Source: an uncultured Roseiflexaceae bacterium
GTDB taxonomy: Bacteria; Chloroflexota; Chloroflexia; Chloroflexales; Roseiflexaceae
Length of the DNA stretch: 64,000 nt
NCBI GenBank assembly: GCA_937974195.1
Contig: CALJIC010000216.1
Span: forward strand, 1-64,000
Reading direction: 5' to 3'
Both the position numbers and the translations under genes were made by a program. Below are positions 1 to 8,300 of the stretch, piece after piece. The notes below the pieces were generated by a model. It ran no database searches, was not told where the DNA came from, and worked only from the letters and a program-made list of their open reading frames with translations. Numbering within the stretch: position 1 is the stretch's first letter; the number at the start of each line of letters is the position of its first letter.

Positions 1-87
1 GCTCGCCTGCCAAACCCTCCGGGGTGCGGGCGGGGCTGCCCAGCTCGTCCGTGTTCCGCGAGATTGCGAGCGAAGGCCGGGACGTCT

Positions 88-990
88 CTACGGGATCATG
101 CCGAGCGCCAGCAGCACCCCGAAGAACAGGTGCAGCCGGCCGGTGCCCTTGAGCGCCGCGTTGAGCGCCGGCCCGGTCTCGGTGAGCATGGTCCTCACCA
201 GCGGCGCCGCCAGCGGCAGCGTGAGCAGCGGCAGGAGCGACCAGGCCGAGGCGAGCCCAAGCGCGACGCCGATCGGCAGCAGCAGGTAGGCCCCGAGCGT
301 CAGCGCCGCGTACTCGGCGCGCGCAAAGCCCCTCCCGAAGATCACCGCCAGCGTCCGCTTGCCCGCCGCCCGGTCCGTGTCGACGTCGCGCAGGTTGTTG
401 ACCACCAGGATGGCGGTGACCAGCATCGCCACCGGGACGGCGTAGAACAGCGCCGCCAGCGGGACCGCGCCGAGGTGCAGGTAGGCGGTGCCGGCGACGG
501 CCACCAGCCCGAAGAACACAAAGGCGAACAGGTCGCCGAGGCCGTTGTAGCCGAGCGGGAACGGTCCGGCGGTGTACAGCACCCCGGCGGCGATCGAGAG
601 CGCGCCGATCACCAGGATCGGCCAGCCGCCTACCGCGATCAGGTACAGCCCGATCAGCGCCGCCAGCCCGAAGACCAGCGCCGTTCCGCGCAGCACCGCC
701 TCGGGCGAGATCAGCCCGCTCTGCGTCACGCGGGTCGGGCCGAGCCGCTCCGCCGTATCGGCGCCCTTGCGGTAGTCGAAGTAGTCGTTGGCGAAGTTCG
801 TGCCGACCTGGATCAGCAGCGCCGCCACCAGGGCGGCGAGAAAGGGCAGCGGCCGGAAAGCGCCCTGCGCGTAGGCCACCGCCGAGCCGACCAGCACCGG
901 CACGATCGCTGCGGGCAGGGTCGGCGGGCGCGCGGCCATGACCCAGGCGCGAAGCTGGCTCGGGCGGGCGGTCGTGAGGTTCGCTGTCAT
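88..990 (-). CDS. menA: 1,4-dihydroxy-2-naphthoate polyprenyltransferase (MenA)
   Basis: Integral-membrane UbiA-family prenyltransferase that attaches a polyprenyl chain to 1,4-dihydroxy-2-naphthoate in menaquinone synthesis. The first Asp-rich motif is clear (NDYFDYRKGAD, residues 68-78, preceded by N65). The second lies near residue 200 (NNLRDVDTDRAAGKRT). The rest is alternating hydrophobic segments, about eight or nine helices, and 300 residues is normal for MenA. The ATG start has GGAG about 11 nt upstream. No other men gene is in the window, so it stands alone on the minus strand. The motif context (DYRKGADT, ending at the NNLRD region) favours MenA over UbiA or a chlorophyll synthase. 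Confidence 0.93.
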   Translation of the reverse strand: MTANLTTARPSQLRAWVMAARPPTLPAAIVPVLVGSAVAYAQGAFRPLPFLAALVAALLIQVGTNFANDYFDYRKGADTAERLGPTRVTQSGLISPEAVLRGTALVFGLAALIGLYLIAVGGWPILVIGALSIAAGVLYTAGPFPLGYNGLGDLFAFVFFGLVAVAGTAYLHLGAVPLAALFYAVPVAMLVTAILVVNNLRDVDTDRAAGKRTLAVIFGRGFARAEYAALTLGAYLLLPIGVALGLASAWSLLPLLTLPLAAPLVRTMLTETGPALNAALKGTGRLHLFFGVLLALGMIP

Positions 991-994
991 AGGT

Positions 995-1041
995 AGCCGT
1001 GCTCCATCTCAAGCGTAGTCGCCCGAGATTGTAGCACGGCT
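995..1041 (-). promoter_or_regulatory. menA promoter: extended -10 within an inverted repeat
   Basis: On the minus strand TGC-TACAAT gives an extended -10, with the hexamer at 1028-1033. The 9-bp arms AGCCGTGCT (995-1003) and AGCACGGCT (1033-1041) form an inverted repeat around the predicted transcription start. I see no good -35. The repeat could be an operator or a leader hairpin. Confidence 0.5.
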
Positions 1042-1083
1042 GGAAGGGTTCACTAGGGTGCTATCTGCTTTCCCCGCTCCGCA

Positions 1084-1166
1084 GCGACCGTGTCGCGGCA
1101 GAGGGGGAAGGAGGGGGAAGCCGGGGAGGCATCGCTTCCCCGCACCCCGCCACCGCGTAAGCCCTG
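1084..1166. repeat. palindromic intergenic element, copy A (partial)
   Basis: The spacer between menA and the DUF2892 gene holds a GGGGAGGC-atc-GCTTCCCC hairpin (1123-1141) followed by CCACCGCGTAAGCC (1150-1163). This matches the hairpin and right-hand end of the element at 42588-42703. The left end is not clear. Confidence 0.5.
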
Positions 1167-1187
1167 CTCATCTGAGGGACGAGAGCG

Positions 1188-1607
1188 TTATCCCTTGACG
1201 CCGCTCTCGCCCCACGAGGGCGGGTCACTGGCCGGGAAGGACTCCTCGGACGCCTCCATGACCACGTCCCGCTTGCGCGGCAGCGGCTTGTGCGGCAGGT
1301 CGGCGCGGGCGGTGTCGATCCCCAGCGCCTCGTACACGGGGCACCGGCCGGTGTAGCCGCGGTAGGCCAGGTAGCCGCCGAGCAGCGCCGTCGCCAGGCC
1401 GGCCGGCGAGCGCCTGCTGAGGCCGTAGAGCGCCAGCGCGCCGCCGCCGATCAGGCTGAGCACGCGCTCGTTCTGCCCCACGTTGGCGGAGCCGGGGGGG
1501 AGCTGCCGCTGGATGGCCGTCAGCGCGTCCGATGCCTTGGCCGACACCGTCTCTTGCGCGGCGCCCAGCGCCTCGGTGACCTTCGCCGCTGGATGCTGTG
1601 ATGTCAT
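1188..1607 (-). CDS. DUF2892 (YgaP-like) membrane protein
   Basis: A 139-residue protein whose middle part (NVGQNERVLSLIGGGALALYG, then a second hydrophobic segment ending YRGYTGRCPVYEALG) is the two-helix DUF2892 domain. The Gly-rich paired helices and the GRCPVYEALG end are typical. The tail carries the EASEESFPASDPPSW motif often attached to this family, with no known role. I chose the ATG at 1607 because AGGAGG lies 9 nt upstream. An in-frame ATG six codons earlier overlaps that Shine-Dalgarno and is unlikely. Function is unknown; it is a probable small inner-membrane protein. Confidence 0.8.
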   Translation of the reverse strand: MTSQHPAAKVTEALGAAQETVSAKASDALTAIQRQLPPGSANVGQNERVLSLIGGGALALYGLSRRSPAGLATALLGGYLAYRGYTGRCPVYEALGIDTARADLPHKPLPRKRDVVMEASEESFPASDPPSWGESGVKG

Positions 1608-1677
1608 TGGTGGTATCCTCCTCATGTGGCGGTGCCTCGGGCGCTCATCGTGCGCCTGGCGCCGCTATCCGATCGAC

Positions 1678-1866
1678 GGAAGTTACGCAGTTGCGCTGCA
1701 TGCCCTCCCCTACAGGGAGGTGTGGAGGGCCGTAGGCCCTCCACGGATGCTGTTTCCCGCCGCTCTGCGACGACAAAGTCGTCGCAGAGCGGCGGAGAGA
1801 AGAAGATCCTGGGGAGGCTTCGCCTCCCCAAACCCCTCCGGGGGCGCAGCCACCGCGCAAGTCACA
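1678..1866. repeat. palindromic intergenic element, copy B (full, three hairpins)
   Basis: Begins with GAAGTTACGCAGTTGCG and ends with CCACCGCGCAAGTCACAG, so the ends are imperfect inverted repeats. Inside are three perfect hairpins: 1722-1744 (10-bp stem, loop gta), 1757-1795 (18-bp stem, loop aaa) and 1810-1830 (9-bp stem, loop ttc). The same hairpins appear in opposite order at 48949-49153. It lies directly upstream of the SGNH gene and has no coding capacity. Confidence 0.75.
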
Positions 1867-1889
1867 GAACCAAAAGCAAAAGCCGCGCC

Positions 1890-2618
1890 ATGGATGCACA
1901 CAAGACCGTCGTCTGCTTCGGGGACAGCATCACCGAGGGCGCGATCGGCGCCTCCTACGTGGACCGGCTGCGGTGCTCCCTGGGGGCGGGCGTGCGCGTG
2001 GTCAACGCCGGGGTCAACGGCGATACGGTGGTCAACCTGCTGCGCCGGCTGGACCGCGATGTGGCCGCGCGCCGGCCGGACCTGGTGGTGGTGCTGGTGG
2101 GCCTGAACGACATCGGCACCACCATCGGCCACCCGGTGCAGCGGGCGTACTACCGCTACGTCAAGCGCGTGCGGGAGCGGCTCACGCCGCGGTGCTTCGC
2201 GGGGGCCTACCGGGTGCTGGTCGCCCGGCTGCGCGAGCGGACCTCCGCCACGATCGTGCTGTGCACGCTCACCACCCTGAGCGAGCTGCCCGACGACCCG
2301 CTGCAGCAGTACGTGGACGCCTACTCGATCGTGGTGCGGGCCGTGGCCGAGCGCGAGCGGCTGCCGCTGATCGATCTGCGCGCGGCCTTCCGCGAGGCGA
2401 TCGCGGCAGACCCGCGCCCCGGGCCACCCTACCGGCTCTGGCAGGCGCCGCTCGACATGCTGGCGGTGCGGGCGGGCCGCACGAGCTACGCGGAGCTCAC
2501 CGAGCGGCGCGGCTACCGCCTGCTCTGCGACGGCGTGCACCTCGGCGAGGCCGGGGCCGAGCTGGTGGCGGCGGTGATGGCGCCGGCGATCAGGGGCCTC
2601 CTGGGCCAGCGCAGTTGA
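1890..2618 (+). CDS. SGNH/GDSL-type esterase or lipase
   Basis: A 242-residue SGNH hydrolase. Block I is FGDSITEG with nucleophile S13, block II is NAGVNGDT, block III is VGLNDIG, and block V is DGVHLGEAG, giving the Asp214-x-x-His217 pair. All four catalytic blocks are intact. No signal peptide is evident, so it may be cytosolic. The open frame extends upstream through repeat element B, but homology begins at MDAHKTVVCFGDS, so I chose the ATG at 1890 even though no strong Shine-Dalgarno precedes it. The substrate cannot be told from sequence. The murE promoter overlaps its 3' end. Confidence 0.85.
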   Translation: MDAHKTVVCFGDSITEGAIGASYVDRLRCSLGAGVRVVNAGVNGDTVVNLLRRLDRDVAARRPDLVVVLVGLNDIGTTIGHPVQRAYYRYVKRVRERLTPRCFAGAYRVLVARLRERTSATIVLCTLTTLSELPDDPLQQYVDAYSIVVRAVAERERLPLIDLRAAFREAIAADPRPGPPYRLWQAPLDMLAVRAGRTSYAELTERRGYRLLCDGVHLGEAGAELVAAVMAPAIRGLLGQRS

Positions 2619-2643
2619 CAGCCCCGCTGCCCCTCCCTATACT
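2615..2643 (+). promoter_or_regulatory. promoter for murE (TTGACA-17-TATACT)
   Basis: The -35 TTGACA (2615-2620) and -10 TATACT (2638-2643) are separated by 17 bp, a near-consensus housekeeping promoter. It starts inside the stop codon region of the SGNH gene and gives a leader of about 80 nt before murE. The leader contains two small GC hairpins (CCGCCTTCGGCGG and CGAGCCCGGGGCTCG). Confidence 0.75.
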
Positions 2644-2728
2644 CCCACCGCTGCGCTGTTGGCGAACCGCCTTCGGCGGGGCGACGAGCCCGGGGCTCGC
2701 CGGCAGCGCCTGAGAAGCCTACCACGGA

Positions 2729-4276
2729 ATGCATATGCGCCTCCAAGACCTGATCGCCGGCCTGGCGCCCGACCACGTGGCCGGTGAGCTCGATACGGCC
2801 ATCACCGCCATCGCGTACGACTCGCGCGCCGTCACGCCGGGCGCGCTGTTCGTCGCCTACCGCGGCTTCCACTCCGACGGGCACGCCTTCATCCCGCAGG
2901 CGGTCGCGCGGGGCGCCGCGGCGGTTGTCTACGAAGATCCGGCCTGGGACGGCCGGGCCGCGGTGCCGGCGGTACGGGTGCCGAACGCCCGCACCGCGCT
3001 CGCGCCGCTCGCCGCCGCCTTCTACGGCCACCCCGGCCGGCGGATGCGCGTGGTCGGCGTCACCGGGACCGACGGCAAGACGACGACGACCTTCCTCACC
3101 AGCGTCGCGCTCGAGGCCGGCGGCCACGTGACCGGCCTGATGGGCACGGTGGACTTCAAGGTCGCCGGGCGGCAGTGGGCCAACGACACGCGCCAGAGCA
3201 CGCCGGAGGCGCCCGAGGTGCAGGCGCTGCTGCGCGAGATGGCCGACGCCGGCTGCGGCTACGCGGTGGTCGAGGCGACCTCGCACGCGCTCTCGGCGCG
3301 CTGGGACCGGCTGCGCGGCTGCGCCTTCGACGTGGCGGTGCTCACCAACGTCACCCACGAGCACCTGGACTACCACGGCACGGTGGAGCAGTACCGGCGG
3401 GACAAGGCGCGCCTGTTCGAGATGCTGGGGGACGAGGCGGGGCCGAGCGCGGCTCCGAAGCGGCGGAAAGTCGCCGTGGTCAACGCCGACGACCCGCACC
3501 ACCGCATGTTCCTCGACGCGGCGCCGGCCTCCGCCGAGCGGCTCACCTACGGCGTCCACGCCGCGGCCGACGTGCGGGCCTACGACGTGCGCGCCTCGCG
3601 CGACGGCCTGAGCTTCCGCCTGACCACCCCCTGGGGGAGCGCCGCGCCGCGCCTGCGGCTCACCGGCGACTTCAACGTCCACAACGCGCTCGCGGCGCTG
3701 AGCGTGGCCTGCGCCGAGGGCGTGCCGCTCGACGCGTGCGTGGCGGCCCTCGAGCGCGTGCCCGGCGTGCGCGGCCGTATGGAGCGGGTCGATAGCGGCC
3801 AGCCCTTCACCGTGCTGGTGGACTACGCCCACACGCCGGGGGCGTTCGAGAAGCTGTTCGGCATCGTCCGGCCGCTCGCCGAGGGCCGCCTGATCGCTGT
3901 GTTCGGCAGCGCCGGCGAGCGCGACCGCGAGAAGCGGCCGATCCAGGGCGAGATCGCCGCCCGCTTCTGCGACCTGCTGGTGCTGACCGACGAGGACCCG
4001 CGGCTGGAGGACCGCGAGGCGATCATCGCCGAGATCGCCGCGGGCGTGGAGCGCGCCAACGCCGACAAGGCCACGCCCTGCCCCTACCTGATGATCCCCG
4101 ACCGCGCCGCCGCCATCCGGGCCGCCTTCGAGCGCGCCCGCCCCGGCGACGTGGTGCTGCTGCTCGGCAAGGGCCACGAGGGGTGCATCATCTACGGCGA
4201 GGAGCAGGTGCCGTGGGACGAGGCCGCCGAGGCGCGCGCTGCGCTGAGGGAGCTTGGCTATGGGCGGGAGCCCTGA
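2729..4276 (+). CDS. murE: UDP-N-acetylmuramoyl-tripeptide synthetase (MurE)
   Basis: Cytosolic Mur ligase that adds the third amino acid to UDP-MurNAc-L-Ala-D-Glu. The ATP loop is VTGTDGKTTT (GTDGKT at 113-118). The substrate motif TRQSTPEA, the EATSHAL and LTNVTHEHLDYHG segments, and DKARLF with the lysine that is carbamoylated in the family are all present. Full length at 515 residues. The position that reads DNPR in meso-diaminopimelate enzymes reads EDPR here (VLTDEDPRLEDREAI), so the diamino acid used is uncertain. ATGs at 2729 and 2735 both fit; a weak CGGA suits the second. The S9 peptidase gene follows after 9 nt. Confidence 0.93.
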   Translation: MHMRLQDLIAGLAPDHVAGELDTAITAIAYDSRAVTPGALFVAYRGFHSDGHAFIPQAVARGAAAVVYEDPAWDGRAAVPAVRVPNARTALAPLAAAFYGHPGRRMRVVGVTGTDGKTTTTFLTSVALEAGGHVTGLMGTVDFKVAGRQWANDTRQSTPEAPEVQALLREMADAGCGYAVVEATSHALSARWDRLRGCAFDVAVLTNVTHEHLDYHGTVEQYRRDKARLFEMLGDEAGPSAAPKRRKVAVVNADDPHHRMFLDAAPASAERLTYGVHAAADVRAYDVRASRDGLSFRLTTPWGSAAPRLRLTGDFNVHNALAALSVACAEGVPLDACVAALERVPGVRGRMERVDSGQPFTVLVDYAHTPGAFEKLFGIVRPLAEGRLIAVFGSAGERDREKRPIQGEIAARFCDLLVLTDEDPRLEDREAIIAEIAAGVERANADKATPCPYLMIPDRAAAIRAAFERARPGDVVLLLGKGHEGCIIYGEEQVPWDEAAEARAALRELGYGREP

Positions 4277-4285
4277 GGAGGCACG

Positions 4286-6124
4286 ATGGACCTCGACAGA
4301 TTCCTGGACGCGCTGCTCGGCCTGCCGGTGACCTGGGGCCAGCCGCTTGTCTCCGACGACGGGCGCTGGGTGGCGTGGACGTGGGGCAACGTCGGCCCGG
4401 CCGCCAATGTCTACGTCGCGCCCACCGACGGCTCCGCGCCGCCGATCCAGCTGACGAGCGCGGACGATAACACGGTGCTGGCCTCCTGGACGCCGGACAG
4501 CCGCGCGGTGCTCGTGCAGCAGGACCACGCGGGCGACGAGCGCGCCCGGCTGTTCCGGGTGGACCTCGAGCGGCCGGGCGTGATGGTGCCGCTCACCGAG
4601 GAGCGCCCGAACTACTTCCTGCGCGGCGGCCAGCTTCACCCCAGCCGGCGCTGGATCGTGTACGGCGCGAACGTGGACGAGCAGGGCCGGGAGATCGAGC
4701 CGACCTGGGTCTACCGCCACGACCTGGAGACCGGCGAGCGGACGCCGCTGGCGCGCCCGCTCAGGCCCGCCTACTACGAGCCCGAGCTGAGCGCGACCGG
4801 CGCGCACGTGCTCTACATCCGGCAGGACCGCGGCCCGGGCACCGACGACGTGTGGGTGGTGGACATCGAGGGCCGCGAGGACCGTCTGGCGCTGAGCGCC
4901 GGAGAGACGGGCAAGGCGTCGGCCACCTGGTTCCCCGACGGCCGGCGCGCCCTGGCGCTGGTCGAGGCCGGCACGCACCGCCGCGTGGGCGTGTGGGACC
5001 GCGAGACCGGCGAGACGCGCTGGCTGATCGACGACCCGGAGCGCAACATCGAGCGCGCCTTCGTCCCGCGCGGGAGCGACGGCTCGACCGCGGTGATCGT
5101 CGAGGCGCGCGGCGCCAGGGCGCGCGCCTCGCTGCTGGACGTGGCCAGCGGCGCCGAGCGGCGCCTGCCGGAAATCCCCGGCGACCTCATCCCGCTGCGC
5201 GACCTGGGCGGCGGCTGGTGGGTCGGCGAGTACGCCAGCTCGACCCGCCCGGACGACCTGGTGCGATTCCGGATCGACGACGTGCGGCCCGAGGCCTTCG
5301 TGAGCCTGACGCGCGTCTGGGAGCGCACGGCGCTGCGGCCGGACGACCTCGCGCCGGCCGAGGACTTCCGCTGGCGCTCGGTGGACGGGCTGGAGATCCA
5401 GGGCTGGCTCTACCGCGCCCGCGGCGCCGCCCGCGGCACCGTCGTCCTCATCCACGGCGGCCCGACCTGGCACAGCCACGACCGGGTGGACCCCGAGCTG
5501 CAGTACTACGTCGCGCGCGGCTTCAACGTGCTGGCGCCGAACTACCGGGGCAGCACCGGGTTCAGCCTGAGCTACCAGGAGGCGATCAAGGAGGACGGCT
5601 GGGGCGGGCGCGAGCAGGACGACATCCGCACCGGGATCGAGGCGCTGATCGCCGCCGGCATCGCCGAGCCGGGCAGGGTGGGCGTGACCGGCACCTCCTA
5701 CGGCGGCTACTCCTCGTGGTGCCAGATCACCCGCTGCCCGCCGGAGACGGTGGCGGCCGCGGCGCCGATCTGCGGGATGACCGACCTGGTGGTGGACTAC
5801 CAGACCACGCGGCCCGACCTGCGCCCCTACAGCGAGGAGATGATGGGCGGCACGCCCGAGCAGGTGCCCGAGCGCTACCGCGAGCGCTCGCCGATCAACT
5901 TCGTCGGCAACATCCGCGGCCAGCTGCTGATCGTCCAGGGCATGCGCGACCCGAACGTGACGCCCGAGAACGTGCGCGCCGTGACGCGCGCGCTGCAGGA
6001 GGCCGGGGTGGAGCACCAGGTCCTGGCCTTCGAGGACGAGGGGCACGGCATCACGCTGCCGAAGAACCAGCGCGTGCTGTACCGGCGGCTCGCCGACTTC
6101 TTCGAGGGCGCGTTCAGCAGCTAG
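4286..6124 (+). CDS. S9-family serine peptidase (acylaminoacyl-peptidase-like)
   Basis: A 612-residue prolyl-oligopeptidase-family enzyme. Residues 1 to about 350 show beta-propeller-like repeats (VSDDGRWVAWTWG, LASWTPDSRAVLVQQD, ATWFPDGRRALAL). The C-terminal alpha/beta hydrolase domain has IHGGPTWHS, nucleophile motif GTSYGGYSS, the acid in GMRDPNVTPEN and the histidine in DEGHGITLPKNQ. No signal peptide, so a cytosolic oligopeptide hydrolase is likely. A GAGGAGG Shine-Dalgarno precedes the ATG. It lies 9 nt after murE and is probably co-transcribed, though no functional link to peptidoglycan is shown. Confidence 0.9.
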   Translation: MDLDRFLDALLGLPVTWGQPLVSDDGRWVAWTWGNVGPAANVYVAPTDGSAPPIQLTSADDNTVLASWTPDSRAVLVQQDHAGDERARLFRVDLERPGVMVPLTEERPNYFLRGGQLHPSRRWIVYGANVDEQGREIEPTWVYRHDLETGERTPLARPLRPAYYEPELSATGAHVLYIRQDRGPGTDDVWVVDIEGREDRLALSAGETGKASATWFPDGRRALALVEAGTHRRVGVWDRETGETRWLIDDPERNIERAFVPRGSDGSTAVIVEARGARARASLLDVASGAERRLPEIPGDLIPLRDLGGGWWVGEYASSTRPDDLVRFRIDDVRPEAFVSLTRVWERTALRPDDLAPAEDFRWRSVDGLEIQGWLYRARGAARGTVVLIHGGPTWHSHDRVDPELQYYVARGFNVLAPNYRGSTGFSLSYQEAIKEDGWGGREQDDIRTGIEALIAAGIAEPGRVGVTGTSYGGYSSWCQITRCPPETVAAAAPICGMTDLVVDYQTTRPDLRPYSEEMMGGTPEQVPERYRERSPINFVGNIRGQLLIVQGMRDPNVTPENVRAVTRALQEAGVEHQVLAFEDEGHGITLPKNQRVLYRRLADFFEGAFSS

Positions 6125-6139
6125 CGGGCGAGCCGCGGC

Positions 6140-6871
6140 TCAGCGGCGGTAGTAGCGCGCGTTGCGCCTGTAGTCCATGTAGCGCGGCGGGCGCGTCGGG
6201 TTGCGCAGGGCGCCGGTGAGGACCAGGCCGGCCAGGAACCCGCCGACGTGCGCGGCGTAGGCCACGCCGCCGGTCATCATCGCCGCGTCGGTGAGGCTGG
6301 CGATGCCGTTGAGCAGCTGGCCGACGAACCAGAGGATGATCATCAGCCAGGCGGGCACGTAGAACGAGAAGAAGAACAGGAACGGGATCGGGAGCACCGC
6401 CCGCACCGCCGCCCGCGGGTAGAGCAGCAGGTAGCCCGCCAGCACCCCGCTGATCGCGCCCGAGGCGCCGATCATCGGCACGTCCGAGCGGCCGACGAGC
6501 AGCGACTGGGCGAGCACCGCGCTGAGGCCGCTCAGCAGGTAGAAGATCAGGTAGGGCAGGCTGCCGAAGTTGTCCTCCACGTTGTCGCCGAAGATCCACA
6601 GGAACAGCATGTTGCTGATGATGTGGCTCCAGCCGCCGTGGATGAACATGGAGGTGAGCGAGGTGACGAGCACCTGCCACAGGAGCGACAGGTCGCCGCC
6701 GAGCAGGGCGTTCACCTCGCTCGCCTGCACTCCCCAGTCGAAGATGAACTGCTCGACCGCGCGCGGGCCGAGCACCAGCTGGTAGGCGAACACGGCGATG
6801 TTCGCTATCAGCAGCGCGGTGTTGACCACCGGCGCGCGGCGGGTGATATTCTCATCGCCGATCGGGATCAT
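6140..6871 (-). CDS. rhomboid-family intramembrane serine protease
   Basis: A 243-residue polytopic protein with the rhomboid signature in order: HGGWSHIISNMLFLWIFGDNVE (the conserved His and Asn of helix 2), GASGAISGVLAGYLLLYP (nucleophile Ser in GASG) and AAHVGGFLAGLV (catalytic His in the last helix). The first helix is VNTALLIANIAVFAYQLVLG. The tail is short and basic, rich in Arg and Tyr. The catalytic pair is intact, so it should be active. It converges on the S9 peptidase gene with a 15-bp gap. Substrates are unknown. Confidence 0.92.
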   Translation of the reverse strand: MIPIGDENITRRAPVVNTALLIANIAVFAYQLVLGPRAVEQFIFDWGVQASEVNALLGGDLSLLWQVLVTSLTSMFIHGGWSHIISNMLFLWIFGDNVEDNFGSLPYLIFYLLSGLSAVLAQSLLVGRSDVPMIGASGAISGVLAGYLLLYPRAAVRAVLPIPFLFFFSFYVPAWLMIILWFVGQLLNGIASLTDAAMMTGGVAYAAHVGGFLAGLVLTGALRNPTRPPRYMDYRRNARYYRR

Positions 6872-6991
6872 ACGTCGCTCGCGCTGCTGGCTGGCACGCG
6901 GCCCGCTGGCGTCCTCGGGCGCCGTCGGGGCGGCCCAGCGCCCCAGGCTGCCCGGAAGGTCGTATTGTGTGAACCTCCGGCGCGCTGGCGC

Positions 6992-8194
6992 TCAGCTGCT
7001 CACGGCATCGAGCGCGGCGGCGAGCTTCTCCACCGCCTCGTCCACGTGCTGGCGCTCGAACACAAGCGGCGGCACCAGGCGCAGCACGTCGTCGCCGGCG
7101 GTGGCGATCAGCAGCCCCTGCTCGTGGGCCGCCTCGCGCACCGCGCCGGCCGGGCCGGCGATCAGCAGGCCGCGCATCATCCCCCGCCCGCGCAGCTCCA
7201 GCACGTCCTTGCGCGAGGCGGCCAGGTCCGCCAGCGACTCGCCGAGGTAGTCGCCGACCTCGCGCACGCGCGCCAGGAACGCCGGGTCGCTGACCTTGCG
7301 GAACACCCGCTGCGCGACGGAGAGCACGAACGGCCCGCCGCCGAAGGTCGTGCCGTGGTCGCCGACGTGGATCGTGTCGGCCACCGCCTGCGTGAGCAGG
7401 ATCGCGCCGACCGGCAGGCCGCCGCCGAGCGGCTTGGCGACCGTCATGATGTCCGGGCGGACGCCGCTGACCTGGTGGGCCCACAGCGACCCGGTGCGCG
7501 CCATCCCGCACTGGATCTCGTCGAAGATCAGCAGCGCGCCCACCGCGTCGCAGCGCGCGCGCAGGGTCCTGAGAAACTCAGGCGTGGCGGCGCTCAGGCC
7601 GCCCTCGCCCTGCACCGGCTCGACGATCACGGCGCACACGTCGGGCGTGATCGCCTCCTCGGCCGCCGCCACATCGTTGAACGGCGCGAAGCGCACGCCG
7701 GGCATCACCGGCATGAACGGCTCGCGGTACTTGTCGCGCGCCGTCACCGCCACCGCGCCCATCGTGCGGCCGTGGAACGAGCCGCTGAAGGCGACGATCG
7801 TCGTCTTGCCCTCGCCGTGGCGCTCGCGGGCGTAGCGGCGGCTGAACTTGAGCGCGCCCTCGACCGCCTCGGCGCCGGAGTTGGCGAAGAAGACGCGGTC
7901 CAGGCCGGGCGCGCTCTCGACCAGCAGCCGGGCCAGCTCGCCGGCCGGCCTGGTGTAGTACAGGTTGGAGACGTGGATCAGCCCGCCGGCGGCCTCGCGG
8001 ATGGCCTCCGTCAGGTCCGGGTCGCCGTAGCCCAGGGCGTTCACGGCGATGCCGGCCACACAGTCGAGGTAGCGGCGGCCCTCGGTGTCGTACAGGTAGC
8101 ACCCCTCGCCGCGCTCGATCACGAAGTTCGGCCGGGCGTAGGTCTGCAGCACGTAGCGCTGGTCGGCAGCGATGATATCGTCGGTCGCCGTCAT
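6992..8194 (-). CDS. argD: acetylornithine aminotransferase-like class III aminotransferase
   Basis: PLP-dependent class III aminotransferase of 400 residues, the usual ArgD length. Visible features are YLDCVAGIAVNALGY, SNLYYTRPAGELARLL, FFANSGAEAVEGALKFSRRY, the FSGSFHGRTMGA loop, IVEPVQGEGGL, LIFDEIQCGMARTG, and MTVAKPLGGGLPVGA with the PLP lysine. The likely role is interconversion of N-acetylglutamate semialdehyde and acetylornithine in arginine synthesis; 4-aminobutyrate or ornithine specificity is not excluded. The ATG at 8194 has AAGGAG 9 nt upstream; a longer frame to 8293 runs through the promoter. No other arg gene is near. Confidence 0.85.
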   Translation of the reverse strand: MTATDDIIAADQRYVLQTYARPNFVIERGEGCYLYDTEGRRYLDCVAGIAVNALGYGDPDLTEAIREAAGGLIHVSNLYYTRPAGELARLLVESAPGLDRVFFANSGAEAVEGALKFSRRYARERHGEGKTTIVAFSGSFHGRTMGAVAVTARDKYREPFMPVMPGVRFAPFNDVAAAEEAITPDVCAVIVEPVQGEGGLSAATPEFLRTLRARCDAVGALLIFDEIQCGMARTGSLWAHQVSGVRPDIMTVAKPLGGGLPVGAILLTQAVADTIHVGDHGTTFGGGPFVLSVAQRVFRKVSDPAFLARVREVGDYLGESLADLAASRKDVLELRGRGMMRGLLIAGPAGAVREAAHEQGLLIATAGDDVLRLVPPLVFERQHVDEAVEKLAAALDAVSS

Positions 8195-8231
8195 GCGGGG
8201 CTCCTTGTGCAGTCTCGGCTTCGGCTTGCCT

Positions 8232-8240
8232 ATCATACCA
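8232..8240 (-). promoter_or_regulatory. extended -10 promoter of the argD-like gene
   Basis: The minus strand reads GCGTGGTATGATAGGC, giving TGG-TATGAT with the hexamer at 8232-8237. The predicted start is near 8225 and the leader about 30 nt. The same GTGGTATGAT string occurs at 17816, 43725 and 45422. Confidence 0.55.
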
Positions 8241-8300
8241 CGCCGCGCGGCGGGTGGGGGCAGTAGGGGCGGAGCGCGCTCCGCCCCTCCCACCTCCGCC

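Noticed and set aside
2513..6046. 1177-residue open frame on the minus strand opposite murE and the S9 peptidase
   Set aside because: It is a GC-rich antisense shadow: no ribosome site, no family resemblance, low-complexity Arg/His/Ala content, and the plus-strand genes are clearly real.
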